A stretch of 64,000 nucleotides of DNA from Chryseobacterium sp. CH25 (GCF_004119455.1 NZ_NRQT01000005.1:248001-312000), one strand, 5' to 3'. Shown: positions 49,338 to 59,221, counted from the stretch's first letter. Made by a program: numbers and translations. The notes: generated by a model from the letters alone, not told the origin.

Positions 49338-51047
49338 TTAATAAACATCTTTAGCATATCGGCCGTTGAGTTCCATCTCTTCCAGATAGTTTACGGCTTC
49401 TTCCTGGCTGCGTTTTCCGTGTTGCTGAATAATATTGAGCAGTGTATTTTCTACATCACGGCTCATTGGATCTTTAGTTCCGCATACATACACTGAAGCT
49501 CCGTTTTCAAGCCAGTAAAAGACTTCCTGTGCTTTTTGTTCCAGTTTGTGCTGAACATATATTTTTTCAGCAGTATCTCTTGAAAAAGCAAGATCCAAAT
49601 GGGTTAAGCTTCCTGTTTTAAGGAAATCCTGAAGCTCAGACTGATAAATAAAGTCTGATACAAAGTTTCTGTCTCCAAAGAACAGCCAGTTCTTCCCTTC
49701 TGCACCCACAGCATCACGCTCCCAAAGGAATGATCTGAAAGGAGCGATTCCTGTTCCAGGGCCAATCATGATAATATCTTTATCCGGTTCCGGTAATTTG
49801 AAGTGTCCTGCATCCTGAATGTAGAATTCAACGTCACTTCCTTCAGAGAACTCACTCAGATAACCGCTGCACAGACCGTTGTGTTTCTGGTGGTCAATAA
49901 AGAATTCCGATCTGGCAACGGTAATATGGATTTCATTTTCTCCATGGGCTTCCGGAGAAGATGAAATGGAATATAGACGTGGTGCCTGTGTTGTTAAGAC
50001 TTGAATTACTTCTTCAAATTCTTCAGCATTTTTCACAGGATAAATTCTTAAAAGGTCCAAAAGACTCAAACGTACTTCCGGAATGGAATGTCCTGTAATC
50101 TTAGCATATTGAGCGACTACGGTTTTTAATAAGTAGCTAATATTAAGATGTTTGTGTAAAAGCTCTTCTACGGTGTCTGTAACTTTTGTGGTTTCGATCT
50201 GTTTCTTAGGATCAATTCCTGTTACGGCAATGATTTCATCTACCACGAGCTTTGAATTGTAAGGAATAATACCCAATGCAGCGCCGGGTTGATAGCTTAA
50301 AGTTTCTTCCGTTTCTATTTCAATATGATAGGTTTCCTTTTCAGAGGTGATATCATTCAGATTGATAATGGCTGATACTTTCCCCTGGTATTTTTTTCTA
50401 CCTGTTGAAGCTTTCTGAACAGATACATTTTTAACAGTATTGGCTGAAGTTTTATTAACAGCTTCAAAGACATGCTCTATCCAGTTTTGGGCATCCTGTT
50501 CGTAATCAATATCACATTTTTTTAATGGAATGATTCGTTGAGCTCCAAGGAGTTCAAATCTGGAATCTACGTCCTCTCCTGTTTTGCAGAACAAAGGATA
50601 ACTGCTGTCTCCCAATGCCAGAACTCCAAATTTTAAAGCACTGAGATTGATTTCATTTTCATAAATATAATCATAGAACTTTTTGGCCAATACCGGCGGA
50701 TCTCCTTCGCCCTGAGTACTGATGACCACAAAGAAAAATTCTTCTTTAGAAAGATCTTTAGGCTTATATTGGGAAAGATCTGCTAATTTCACCTGAATTC
50801 CTTTTTTCTTAATGATTCCAGCAAGTGATGTAGCTAATTTTTTACTGTTTCCGGTTTCTGTGCCATAAGCTAAAGTGATTTTTTTAACCGTATTCTGTTC
50901 CGGAAGAGTTACCTGTAAAGGTGGCTGTACCCCAGTAAGAGGTGATCCTGCCAATCCGGCGAGATATCCGCTTGCCCAGATGGATTCGTCTCTGGAAAAA
51001 TCACTGGAGATTTGTTTAAGGATGTTTAATTTAGTTTCAGACAGCAT
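49338..51047 (-). CDS. cysJ: Sulfite reductase flavoprotein subunit
   Basis: A 569-residue diflavin reductase. FMN flavodoxin domain (LAYGTETGNSKKLATSLAG near 77, VVISTQGEGDPPVLAKKF near 128), FAD-binding RLYSISSSPEAHGE near 353, and NADPH domain GPGTGIAPFRSFLWERDA near 428 and VYVCGTKDPM near 528, ending GRYAKDVY. It passes electrons from NADPH to CysI. The 3' end of the upstream cobA gene overlaps its start by 11 bases, indicating coupling. Confidence 0.95.
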   Translation of the reverse strand: MLSETKLNILKQISSDFSRDESIWASGYLAGLAGSPLTGVQPPLQVTLPEQNTVKKITLAYGTETGNSKKLATSLAGIIKKKGIQVKLADLSQYKPKDLSKEEFFFVVISTQGEGDPPVLAKKFYDYIYENEINLSALKFGVLALGDSSYPLFCKTGEDVDSRFELLGAQRIIPLKKCDIDYEQDAQNWIEHVFEAVNKTSANTVKNVSVQKASTGRKKYQGKVSAIINLNDITSEKETYHIEIETEETLSYQPGAALGIIPYNSKLVVDEIIAVTGIDPKKQIETTKVTDTVEELLHKHLNISYLLKTVVAQYAKITGHSIPEVRLSLLDLLRIYPVKNAEEFEEVIQVLTTQAPRLYSISSSPEAHGENEIHITVARSEFFIDHQKHNGLCSGYLSEFSEGSDVEFYIQDAGHFKLPEPDKDIIMIGPGTGIAPFRSFLWERDAVGAEGKNWLFFGDRNFVSDFIYQSELQDFLKTGSLTHLDLAFSRDTAEKIYVQHKLEQKAQEVFYWLENGASVYVCGTKDPMSRDVENTLLNIIQQHGKRSQEEAVNYLEEMELNGRYAKDVY

Positions 51048-51882
51048 ATTCGAAGAAATTTTGAGTTTTTGATACTAAGCTTCCATTTTCCACCGATTTA
51101 AAGTAAAGGCCTTCCTGTTCTGCATTTTCAAGCCAGGAAAACTCTTCATGGAGATTCACAATTTTTCCTATCACTACCAATGATGGCGAGGCGAAGGATT
51201 TATCACCCAGATTTTTACTGAAATCCTCAAAAGATGAGGTGTAGACTTTCTGATAAGGCGTTGTAGCCTGTTCAATCACAGCAATTTTTTTCTCGTCAGA
51301 AATATTCAATCTGTTGAATTTCTTTACAAGATCAGTCAGGTTACCTTTAGACATATAGAATACAAGAGTGTCCTGGGTTGCTGCAAGCTCTTTCCAATAG
51401 TCTTCTGTAAGAATTTCAGATTTATAATAGGTAAGAAAACGAACAGATGTTGAATACCCTCTTGCTGTTAAAGGCATTCCCGCATAGGCAGCAGCTCCTA
51501 AAGCAGCCGTAATTCCGGGAATAATCTCAAACGGAATATGATTTTCTTTCAACGTCTGTAGTTCATCCAGAATATTGGAGAAGATTGAAACATCTCCGCC
51601 TTTAAGTCTTACAACGGTTTTGTTCTGCAAAGCATAATCAACCATTAAAGTATTGATAAGAGACTGAGGCGTAGACGCATTTTTGCTGCATTCTTTGCCT
51701 ACATAAATAAGCTCTGTATCTTTGTTGACGTAAGTTTCCAAAATTTCAGGACTTACGAGGCGGTCTGCCAGAACAACATCTGCTTTGGCGATGGCTTTAA
51801 CGGCTTTTACTGTGATTAAATCAGGGTTGCCGGGCCCTGCACCGATAAGGTAAACCTTAGGTGATTTTATTGTTGTATTCAT
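51037..51882 (-). CDS. cobA: Uroporphyrinogen-III C-methyltransferase
   Basis: A 281-residue SUMT: VYLIGAGPGNPDLITVKAVK at the start, VRLKGGDVSIFSN near 95, EIIPGITAALGAAAYAGMPL near 122. It makes precorrin-2 from uroporphyrinogen III using SAM, which the Met8-like domain of the siroheme-TSUP fusion then converts to siroheme. Overlaps cysJ by 11 bases. No other B12 pathway genes are here, so its job is siroheme. Confidence 0.94.
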   Translation of the reverse strand: MNTTIKSPKVYLIGAGPGNPDLITVKAVKAIAKADVVLADRLVSPEILETYVNKDTELIYVGKECSKNASTPQSLINTLMVDYALQNKTVVRLKGGDVSIFSNILDELQTLKENHIPFEIIPGITAALGAAAYAGMPLTARGYSTSVRFLTYYKSEILTEDYWKELAATQDTLVFYMSKGNLTDLVKKFNRLNISDEKKIAVIEQATTPYQKVYTSSFEDFSKNLGDKSFASPSLVVIGKIVNLHEEFSWLENAEQEGLYFKSVENGSLVSKTQNFFEYAV

Positions 51883-51907
51883 TGAAATCGGTGTTGGTTA
51901 AAGGATT

Positions 51908-52819
51908 TTAGAAGAGTCCCTCAAGAGAAAGATATCTTTCTCCGGTGTCGTAATTAATGGTAAGAATTTTAGCTCCAGGCTGAATTTGTGGTAAATGTTT
52001 TGCAATAGCGGCTAAAGCGGCTCCTGTGGAAACCCCCACAAAAAGTCCTTCTTTTTTAGCTGCATTAATGGCATATTCATACGCTTCATCCTTCCCTACT
52101 GTAATTACACCGTCTAAAAGGGTAATATCTAATATGGATGGTACAAAACCGGCTCCCAACCCTTGCAGTGGATGGGGTGCAGGGCTTCCGCCACTTAATA
52201 CAGGAGAAAGTTCAGGTTCTACAGCGATTACCCTAAGATTAGGATACTGCTCTTTTAATGCTTTAGCAATCCCTGTGATGTGGCCTCCTGTTCCTACTCC
52301 TGTAATCACATAATCTAAACCGTCCGGGAAATCTTTTAAAATTTCCTGAGCTGTTGTCTCTACGTGTACTTTTACGTTGGCAGGATTGTCAAACTGTTTA
52401 GGAATCCATGAATTGGGCGTTTCTTCTGCTAATTCGTTAGCTTTCTCAATAGCTCCTTTCATCCCTTTTTCTCTCGGTGTAAGCACAAATTCAGCTCCAT
52501 AGGCTTCCATGATTTTACGACGTTCTATACTCATGCTTTCCGGCATAACCAGGATAAGCTTATATCCTTTTACTGCAGCCACTAATGCCAATCCTATTCC
52601 TGTGTTTCCACTGGTTGGCTCTATAATGATGCTGTCTTTATTTAATAATCCTTTGGCTTCTGCATCTTCAATCATCGCTAAAGCAATTCTGTCTTTGATG
52701 CTTCCTCCGGGGTTGCTTTTTTCCAATTTAATCCAGATTTCGTGATCTGAACTGAATAAGTTGTTAATCTTTACGACTGGTGTATTTCCAATGGTTTCTA
52801 GTGCGTTCTGAAATTTCAT
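51908..52819 (-). CDS. cysK: Cysteine synthase (O-acetylserine sulfhydrylase)
   Basis: A 303-residue PLP enzyme of the CysK/CysM family: the PLP lysine in [14 protein letters not shown], phosphate-binding [29 protein letters not shown], and the serine region [12 protein letters not shown]. It joins sulfide and O-acetylserine to cysteine. The acetylserine donor is made by the CysE-like gene just upstream (29-base gap). Confidence 0.95.
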   Translation of the reverse strand: MKFQNALETIGNTPVVKINNLFSSDHEIWIKLEKSNPGGSIKDRIALAMIEDAEAKGLLNKDSIIIEPTSGNTGIGLALVAAVKGYKLILVMPESMSIERRKIMEAYGAEFVLTPREKGMKGAIEKANELAEETPNSWIPKQFDNPANVKVHVETTAQEILKDFPDGLDYVITGVGTGGHITGIAKALKEQYPNLRVIAVEPELSPVLSGGSPAPHPLQGLGAGFVPSILDITLLDGVITVGKDEAYEYAINAAKKEGLFVGVSTGAALAAIAKHLPQIQPGAKILTINYDTGERYLSLEGLF

Positions 52820-52848
52820 ATCAATACAATTTTTTGTTTTTTCTGTTT

Positions 52849-53679
52849 TTATATTACAAAGGTTAATGATTCCGGTAATGGATTGTTATCCTTTATTCTT
52901 ATTTCACTTTTATTATAGACCAGAGAATTAGGGGGTACATCCTGGGTAATCCATACATTTCCCCCAATAATACTATCCTTTCCTATGGTTGTATTGCCTC
53001 CCAAAATGGTTGCTCCTGAATAAATAATGACATGGTCTTCAATATTAGGATGCCTTTTCTGGTTGGCTTTTTCTTTGGAGACATTCAAAGCGCCCAGGGT
53101 TACTCCCTGATATATTTTGACATGATCGCCAATAATGGTAGTTTCTCCAATGACAATTCCGGTTCCGTGATCGATGAAAAAGTATTCTCCGATTACTGCA
53201 CCGGGATGAATGTCTATTCCTGTTTTGCTGTGTGCATATTCTGAAATAACACGGGGCAAAACCGGTATTTCCTGATTCCAGAGCTGATGGGAGATTCTGT
53301 AAACATAGGTTGCAAAATATCCCGGATACGCAAGGTATATTTCATCTAAGGAATCTGCTGCCGGATCAAACTCCAGAATAGACTGTGCATCCTGAACCAG
53401 ATGATTGTAGATTTGTGGCAGAGCCTCAAAAAAAGCATTCACCTGTACTTCGGTAAGGTCTTCATCTCTTGTGATAGTATTAATCAGGATGAAAAGATGG
53501 GCATGCAGCTTATCAAAATCCTGCTTCAGATGATCGGGAGTATTGATTTGCTGAGGCAGAAACAATACTTTATACAATTCTGTTACGAAAACCTTTACCC
53601 TTGCTCTGTCAAAGAATCCATGAGTTTTATCCTGTTTGCTCTGATGAATTTTTTCAATAAAATGGTTTGAAACTGACAT
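52849..53679 (-). CDS. cysE: Serine O-acetyltransferase
   Basis: A 276-residue acetyltransferase with a helical N-terminal domain and a C-terminal left-handed beta helix of hexapeptide repeats ([40 protein letters not shown]) plus the catalytic HxxxH-like [15 protein letters not shown] region. EpsC/CysE type. It lacks the typical C-terminal Ile-ended tail for CysK binding only partly: the protein ends LPESLTFVI, so complex formation with CysK is plausible. Four bases from cysN. Confidence 0.92.
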   Translation of the reverse strand: MSVSNHFIEKIHQSKQDKTHGFFDRARVKVFVTELYKVLFLPQQINTPDHLKQDFDKLHAHLFILINTITRDEDLTEVQVNAFFEALPQIYNHLVQDAQSILEFDPAADSLDEIYLAYPGYFATYVYRISHQLWNQEIPVLPRVISEYAHSKTGIDIHPGAVIGEYFFIDHGTGIVIGETTIIGDHVKIYQGVTLGALNVSKEKANQKRHPNIEDHVIIYSGATILGGNTTIGKDSIIGGNVWITQDVPPNSLVYNKSEIRIKDNNPLPESLTFVI

Positions 53680-53683
53680 TTTC

Positions 53684-54922
53684 TTATTGAATTATACAGG
53701 CTGCAACCGTTGAATTGGATGTTTCATCTACTAAAATGGCAGAACCTGTTCTTTTGTTATTAATAAAACTGTCATACACTAAAGGCTGGGCTGTTCGTAT
53801 CATTACTTTTACCACTTCATTCAGCTTGATGTCGCCCTCAGCTTTTTCCTGGGTTAATGTATTCACATCAATTTTATAATCAATCTCTTTTACCACAGCT
53901 CTTATCAGTCTGCTGTTTTGCTGTAACAGGTATTTGTTACCTGGTTGCAGAGATTTCTGGTCAAGCCAACAGAGAAGAACTTCAAGGTCTTTTTCAATCA
54001 CAGGAAGTTGCTCTTCCGTAACAAAAATATCGCCCCTGCTGATATCCACATCGTCTGTTACATGGAAAACGACAGGCTGCCCTTCAAAGGCTTCTTCTTT
54101 TTCGATTCCGTTGATCTCGATTTTTGCAATTTCACTGGTAATTCCTGCCGGAAGAATCTGAATTTTATCTCCTTTCTGAAACTTTCCGCTTAAAACCTGT
54201 CCTGCATATCCTCTGTAATCATGTAATTCTTCAGTTTGAGGACGGATTACATACTGAACCTGAAAACGGCTTCCTGTATTTAATTCTTCATTCAGGGTTA
54301 CATTTTCCAGATATTCTAAAAGAGAAGGACCCTGATACCAGTCTGTCTGAGATGATTGGGAAACGATATTATCCCCTTTCAGTGCTGAAATTGGGAAATA
54401 GCTTACCTCATTTAACCCTAGGTTTTCTGCAATTTTAATATAGTCTGCTTTTATGTTTTCAAACACTTCCTGTGAGTAATCTACCATATCCATTTTATTG
54501 ATGGCTACCGCTACTTTTTTCAGTTTTAGTAATGAAGCGATGATAGAATGCCTTCTAGTCTGTTCAATAACTCCCTGTCTGGCATCGATAAGAATCACCA
54601 TCAGGTCAGAGTTGGAAGCCCCTGTAATCATGTTTCTGGTATATTGTACATGGCCTGGAGCATCTGCAATAATGAATTTTCTCTTCGAGGTTGAAAAATA
54701 TCTGTAAGCAACATCAATGGTGATCCCCTGCTCTCTTTCAGCACGTAATCCGTCTGTAAGCAGAGCAAGGTCTACGCCGTCATCATTTTTGTTTTTAGAA
54801 TGTTTTTCCAGTACTTCTAACTGGTCCTGTAAAATACTTTTACTATCGTATAGCAGTCTTCCGATAAGGGTACTTTTACCGTCATCTACGCTTCCTGCTG
54901 TTATAAATCTTAATATATCCAT
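53684..54922 (-). CDS. cysN: Sulfate adenylyltransferase, GTPase subunit
   Basis: A 412-residue EF-Tu-like GTPase. I choose ATG 54922 (MDILRFITAGSVDDGKSTLI), since the earlier in-frame ATG adds 18 residues from repeat sequence. G motifs: SVDDGKST, DAPGHVQYTRNM, NKMDMVD. It drives ATP sulfurylase activity of CysD, making APS. No fused CysC kinase domain, consistent with direct APS reduction. Confidence 0.95.
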   Translation of the reverse strand: MDILRFITAGSVDDGKSTLIGRLLYDSKSILQDQLEVLEKHSKNKNDDGVDLALLTDGLRAEREQGITIDVAYRYFSTSKRKFIIADAPGHVQYTRNMITGASNSDLMVILIDARQGVIEQTRRHSIIASLLKLKKVAVAINKMDMVDYSQEVFENIKADYIKIAENLGLNEVSYFPISALKGDNIVSQSSQTDWYQGPSLLEYLENVTLNEELNTGSRFQVQYVIRPQTEELHDYRGYAGQVLSGKFQKGDKIQILPAGITSEIAKIEINGIEKEEAFEGQPVVFHVTDDVDISRGDIFVTEEQLPVIEKDLEVLLCWLDQKSLQPGNKYLLQQNSRLIRAVVKEIDYKIDVNTLTQEKAEGDIKLNEVVKVMIRTAQPLVYDSFINNKRTGSAILVDETSNSTVAACIIQ

Positions 54923-54934
54923 CTGTTTTTGTTT

Positions 54935-55022
54935 ATGAGTAATGAATAACGGACAATGAGTAATGGTGAACATCATAAGTAAAAAGCTGTTAATCCAATT
55001 ACTTATTACTCATTGCTAATTA
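54935..55022. repeat. Inverted repeat of GAGTAATGA words between cysD and cysN
   Basis: The left arm contains ATGAGTAATGAATAACGG and ACAATGAGTAATGG; the right arm contains TTACTTATTACTCATTGC and TAATTACTTAT, the same words inverted. An imperfect hairpin could form inside the operon mRNA. Built the same way as the 12783-12995 element but with a different word. Confidence 0.6.
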
Positions 55023-55027
55023 CTTAT

Positions 55028-55936
55028 CTAAAAATAGCCTCCTTTTTTACGGTCTTCCATCGCCGCTTCCGTCACGCGGTCATCAATTCTGGTTTCTCCG
55101 CGTTCTGAAATTCTGGTGGCTACAATTTCTTCAATGACAGCATCTATGGTGGTTGCTTTAGATTCTACTGCTGCGGTACAGGTCATATCTCCTACAGTAC
55201 GGTATCTTATCTTTTTTACGGTAATGATATCATCTGTTTCTAAAGTAGCGTGATGAGAATTGGCAATCCATTGTCCGTTAAGGTCTACCACTTCCCTGTC
55301 ATGCGAGAAATAAATGGAAGGGAGTTCAATTTTTTCTCTTCGGATATAATTCCAGATGTCAAGTTCTGTCCAGTTGCTGATTGGGAATACTCTTACATTC
55401 TCTCCTTTATGGATTTTTCCGTTGAAGATGCTCCATAATTCGGGACGTTGTAATTTTGGATCCCATTGTCCGAATTCATCACGAACTGAGAAGATTCTTT
55501 CCTTTGCACGGGCTTTTTCTTCATCTCTTCGGGCTCCTCCGATACAGGCATCAAATTCAAATTCTTCTATGGTATCAAGCAAAGTATAGGTTTGTAACCA
55601 GTTTCTGCTTGGAAATTTTCCTTTAGGCTCTGTTAAACTTTTCTTTTTGATCGTATCTTCTACTTTACGAACTACCAGATCAACCTCCAGCTGATTAACA
55701 AGCTCATTTCTAAAGTTTAATACCTCAGGAAAATTATGCCCTGTATCTACATGAACAAATTTGAAAGGTATTTTTCCGTAGCGGAAAGCTTTTGATGCTA
55801 AATGAGCCAGGACAATACTGTCTTTTCCGCCACTGAACAGAAGTGCCGGGCGTTCAAACTGTCCTGCGACTTCCCTTAGAATATAAATAGATTCAGCTTC
55901 CAACTGATCCAGGTAATTTATGTGATATGTTGACAT
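55028..55936 (-). CDS. cysD: Sulfate adenylyltransferase, small subunit
   Basis: A 302-residue PP-loop ATP sulfurylase subunit: SGGKDSIVLAHLASKAFRYG near 34, HVDTGHNFPEVLNFRNE near 62, GGARRDEEKARAKERIFSVR near 135, and FPISNWTELDIWNYIRREKI near 183. With CysN it adenylates sulfate to APS. Twelve bases after cysH. Confidence 0.96.
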   Translation of the reverse strand: MSTYHINYLDQLEAESIYILREVAGQFERPALLFSGGKDSIVLAHLASKAFRYGKIPFKFVHVDTGHNFPEVLNFRNELVNQLEVDLVVRKVEDTIKKKSLTEPKGKFPSRNWLQTYTLLDTIEEFEFDACIGGARRDEEKARAKERIFSVRDEFGQWDPKLQRPELWSIFNGKIHKGENVRVFPISNWTELDIWNYIRREKIELPSIYFSHDREVVDLNGQWIANSHHATLETDDIITVKKIRYRTVGDMTCTAAVESKATTIDAVIEEIVATRISERGETRIDDRVTEAAMEDRKKGGYF

Positions 55937-55948
55937 ATTTTCTTTTTT

Positions 55949-56668
55949 TTATTGATGAATATGCAGACCGCATTCTTTTTTATTGGCATCTTCCCACCAC
56001 CATCGGCCTGCTCTGAAATCTTCTCCTTCCTGGATGGCTCTTGTACAAGGTTCGCATCCGATGCTTACAAATCCTTTTTTATGAAGATAATTGTAGGGTA
56101 ACTGATTGTTTTTTACATAATCTGTCACCTGCTCTGTACTCCAGTGAAGAAGTGGGTGAAACTTAATGATCTGATTATCTTCATCCCATTCCAGGGCCGG
56201 CATATTCTGCCTGTTTGGGGAATGTTCAGCTCTTAAACCGGTGATCCATATTTTATATCCTTTTAAAGCAGATTTCAAAGGATGTACTTTTCTGATCGTG
56301 CAACAGGCTTTCCTCTGCTCTACGGATTGATAAAATGAATTAGGTCCGTTTTCTGTTACAAATTTTTTCAATTCCTCAGTGTCCGGGTAATAAGCTTTGA
56401 TTTCTTTTTTGAAAAAGGCTTTTGTTAAGGCCCAGGTTTCATACGTCTGTTCAAAAAGTCTTCCTGTATCCAGAGTGAAAATATCAACATTCAAGTTTTT
56501 TACCAGATGAGTGATCACTTGATCTTCATAACTGAAACTGGTTGAAAATACTACTTCACCTGGAAATTTCTCTGTCAATATTTGTAGAAAATCCGATTGA
56601 GAAGGCTGTCCAGAGACTTCTTCTTTCAATTTTTCGAATTCATTTTTCAGACTGTTTTCCATTTCCAT
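55949..56668 (-). CDS. cysH: APS (adenylyl-sulfate) reductase
   Basis: A 239-residue thioredoxin-dependent reductase of the CysH family: SFSYEDQVITHLVKNLNVDI, TLDTGRLFEQTYE, and the C-terminal catalytic ECGLH. Two cysteine pairs, KACCTIRKV and GCEPC, are the 4Fe-4S ligands that mark APS rather than PAPS reductases, which fits the absence of cysC. First gene of the structural operon; an inverted repeat separates it from the Rrf2 gene. Confidence 0.94.
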   Translation of the reverse strand: MEMENSLKNEFEKLKEEVSGQPSQSDFLQILTEKFPGEVVFSTSFSYEDQVITHLVKNLNVDIFTLDTGRLFEQTYETWALTKAFFKKEIKAYYPDTEELKKFVTENGPNSFYQSVEQRKACCTIRKVHPLKSALKGYKIWITGLRAEHSPNRQNMPALEWDEDNQIIKFHPLLHWSTEQVTDYVKNNQLPYNYLHKKGFVSIGCEPCTRAIQEGEDFRAGRWWWEDANKKECGLHIHQ

Positions 56669-56695
56669 TCAAATTTGTTGATGCAAATATATATA

Positions 56696-56729
56696 AAATT
56701 CTATAACTCCTATCAAAATAGTAGAATTT
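56696..56729. promoter_or_regulatory. Operator candidate of the cys operon
   Basis: An inverted repeat AAATTCTA (56696-56703) / TAGAATTT (56722-56729) with an 18-base centre containing CTATCAAAATAG-like sequence, in the 73-base gap between the Rrf2 gene and cysH. A natural binding site for the Rrf2 protein. Confidence 0.55.
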
Positions 56730-56741
56730 AAATGAAAAAAA

Positions 56742-57158
56742 TTATTTTTTGTTGATAAACGAGGTCAGAGTGGCCTCCATCATGCTTTTTCTGGTTTTCT
56801 CACGAACAATGATTAGTTCATTTCTAAGGTAACATTCTGCTTCATCTACACAATCATCACATGCTTCGTAAAAATTTAGAGACACACAGGGAGTTAATGC
56901 AATAGGTCCGTCAAAAATGCGGTAGATATCTGCTAATGAAACTTCATCAGGGGATTTTAAAAGGTAATACCCTCCTACTTTACCCTGTTTGCTATTGACA
57001 AGTTTGGTTCTTTTAAGTTCAAGAAGGATTTGCTCCAGAAACTTTTTGGGAATATTCTCATCCTGTGCAATAACAGAAGTGGACAGATAGCCTTGATTGT
57101 AATTTCTTGCTAATCTGACCATTGCTTTCAGCGCATATTTGCAACGTTTGGACATCAT
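56742..57158 (-). CDS. Rrf2-family regulator of sulfur genes
   Basis: A 138-residue Rrf2 winged-helix protein: YALKAMVRLARNYNQGYLST, IPKKFLEQILLELKRTKLVN, SKQGKVGGYYLLKSPDEVSL. The C-terminal half holds five cysteines (TPCVSLNFYEACDDCVDEAE then C), a pattern compatible with an Fe-S cluster as in IscR/NsrR, or with CymR-like cysteine sensing. Immediately upstream of cysH in the same direction, so it is probably the sulfur-pathway regulator. Confidence 0.9.
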   Translation of the reverse strand: MMSKRCKYALKAMVRLARNYNQGYLSTSVIAQDENIPKKFLEQILLELKRTKLVNSKQGKVGGYYLLKSPDEVSLADIYRIFDGPIALTPCVSLNFYEACDDCVDEAECYLRNELIIVREKTRKSMMEATLTSFINKK

Positions 57159-57253
57159 AATCTACGCAAGGTATAACAAATTATCTGATTATCGAAATGT
57201 TTTTACGGAATGAAAACCCTGGTTAGCAATTATGGAGTTGAAGTCCAAAATTC

Positions 57254-58108
57254 CTATAAAGTTTTATTTTCTTTTTTAAAGGCAGACGGAGACTTGCTTT
57301 TATAGGTTTTGAATATTTTATTGAAATGGTTAACGTCATTAAAACCAAGTTTATCTGCAATTTCACTGATGTTATAGTTACTTTGAAGCAGAAGTTTTTC
57401 AGCAGCTTTCACTTTATACTGAATGATATGCTGTTGGATGGAAAACCCCGTTTCTTTTTTAATATAAATACTGATGTAATTTGGGGAAAGCAGGAATTCT
57501 TTAGCCAGGTTTTCAATTTTCATTTTGTCTGCATCCAGAAAATTGACGTTGATATAATATAAAATTCTATCGATTCTGCTTAGATTCTTAGACAGCCATT
57601 TTTGATTCATATTATTATTCATCGTATTCCTAATGAGAATGGTAAGAACTGTAGAAAAGAGATCAGCGGTAATTTCTTTACTGTATAAGTTTTTCTGGCT
57701 GAATTCATTTAAAAGAATCCGGGAAAGCTGAAGAAGGTGTTCCCTGTCTGCTTTATTTTTAATAACGGATTCATACACAAAAGACCGGTCTTCTATGAGA
57801 AGCTGAATCATTTTTTTAAGCTCATTTTTTTTATTCATCAGAAGGTTTTCCCAGATATATTCTTCTGTAAATTTTATGTAAATGAACCGGGTCTTATTCT
57901 GAATGGTAAATTCGTGAGCATCACTTGGCCTGAGAAGGAAAATATCTCCTTTTTGGTACGGGAATGTAACTCCGTTCAGGTGATGAGATCCTTTTCCGTT
58001 TTCTATAATAATGAGTTCATAGAAATTATGGTTATGATATTCAATATCCCAGACCTCCTTTTCGATTCTGAAAACGTTGAAGGAATTGAAGTTAACAATT
58101 CTTTTCAT
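57254..58108 (-). CDS. AraC-family regulator
   Basis: A 284-residue protein with an N-terminal cupin (HNHNFYELIIIENGKGSHHL-like region near 25, FPYQKGDIFLLRPSDAHEFT) and a C-terminal double HTH (MKIENLAKEFLLSPNYISIY, YNISEIADKLGFNDVNHFNK). Divergent from the polysaccharide deacetylase/DoxX genes and their likely regulator; effector probably a small sugar-like molecule. Confidence 0.9.
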   Translation of the reverse strand: MKRIVNFNSFNVFRIEKEVWDIEYHNHNFYELIIIENGKGSHHLNGVTFPYQKGDIFLLRPSDAHEFTIQNKTRFIYIKFTEEYIWENLLMNKKNELKKMIQLLIEDRSFVYESVIKNKADREHLLQLSRILLNEFSQKNLYSKEITADLFSTVLTILIRNTMNNNMNQKWLSKNLSRIDRILYYINVNFLDADKMKIENLAKEFLLSPNYISIYIKKETGFSIQQHIIQYKVKAAEKLLLQSNYNISEIADKLGFNDVNHFNKIFKTYKSKSPSAFKKENKTL

Positions 58109-58197
58109 GAATAATGGATTTTTACAAATTTAGGATTAATTTTTACAATAAAACCGAATGTTTTAATAGTCAATTTTGCAGTGTAAATACATGTAAA

Positions 58198-59178
58198 ATG
58201 AAATATATAAGACAATCGGTAATGATGCTTGCCACAACGGTATTTCTAATATCCGGGCTGAAAGCTAACGACAGCATTGGAAAAGGAATGCCACAGGAAA
58301 AAAAGATTTCAGTAACCAAGAAGCATTGGCCTAATGGAGCTCAATTAGTGATTTCGGTATCTATGCAGTTTGAAACGGGTGGTCAGCCTGAAGGAGCAGA
58401 AAGTCCTTTCAGTAATACTCCACTTCCTAAAGGGCAGCCGGATCTCCCTGCGGAAAGCTGGTATCGCTATGGTGGAAACGAAGGTATTTATCGGATGTTG
58501 GATCTTTGGAAAAAGTATGATATCAAAGTAACTTCTCATATTGTAGGAACTGCTGCTGAGAAATATCCGGAGATCGTAAAAGCCATTGCAAAAGGTGGCC
58601 ATGAGATCGCAGCTCACGGGATTTCATGGGATAACCAATGGAATAAAAATTATAATGAAGAATTACAGTTTGTAAAGCAAGGAGTGGATGCTGTTGAAAA
58701 GATTACAGGACAAAAGGCTATAGGTTACAACTGCAACTGGTTGAGAAGAAGTCCGAATACTCTGAAAGTACTACAAGAGCTTGGTTTTCTTTATCATATT
58801 GATGATCTCAGCCATGATGAGCCTTTTATTACCAAAGTAAAAGGGAAAAATTTTGTAGTGATTCCGTACACTCTTCGTAATAATGATATTGTCAATATTG
58901 AGGGAAAACACTGGAGCCCCAATCAGTTTCTTGCCCAATTAAAGTTTGAGTTTGACAGGCTTTACGAGGAAGGGGGAACGAAAAGAAGAATGATGAGCAT
59001 CAGTTTTCATGACAGAATAGGTGGAACTCCTGCGATGGTTCACGCTATGGAAGAATTTATAAAATATACAAGGGAAAAACAAGGCGTTGTATTTATGAGA
59101 AAGGATGAGATTGCTAAAATGGTGATGAATGATCCGGATACTCCTGTTGATAATAGCGAAGCAAAGTTTAATGATTAA
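58198..59178 (+). CDS. Secreted polysaccharide deacetylase
   Basis: A 326-residue carbohydrate esterase 4-like protein starting MKYIRQSVMMLATTVFLISG (58198), with a signal peptide cut near LKAND. NodB core: YRMLDLWKKYDIKVTSHIVG, GHEIAAHGISWD (zinc His pair), LRRSPNTLKVLQELGFLYHI, and the catalytic-base region SISFHDRIGG. Resembles PuuE/PgdA-type deacetylases acting on N-acyl groups. Divergent AraC gene suggests inducible expression; the DoxX gene follows by 43 bases. Confidence 0.87.
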   Translation: MKYIRQSVMMLATTVFLISGLKANDSIGKGMPQEKKISVTKKHWPNGAQLVISVSMQFETGGQPEGAESPFSNTPLPKGQPDLPAESWYRYGGNEGIYRMLDLWKKYDIKVTSHIVGTAAEKYPEIVKAIAKGGHEIAAHGISWDNQWNKNYNEELQFVKQGVDAVEKITGQKAIGYNCNWLRRSPNTLKVLQELGFLYHIDDLSHDEPFITKVKGKNFVVIPYTLRNNDIVNIEGKHWSPNQFLAQLKFEFDRLYEEGGTKRRMMSISFHDRIGGTPAMVHAMEEFIKYTREKQGVVFMRKDEIAKMVMNDPDTPVDNSEAKFND

Positions 59179-59221
59179 CAATTTGCCTTTCAGATTAAAA
59201 TAACCACTCAAATATAATTTT

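Noticed and set aside
51037..51882. Start of a cobalamin biosynthesis cluster suggested by cobA
   Set aside because: Only cobA and the siroheme-finishing domain are present, inside a sulfite reductase operon, so siroheme is the product.
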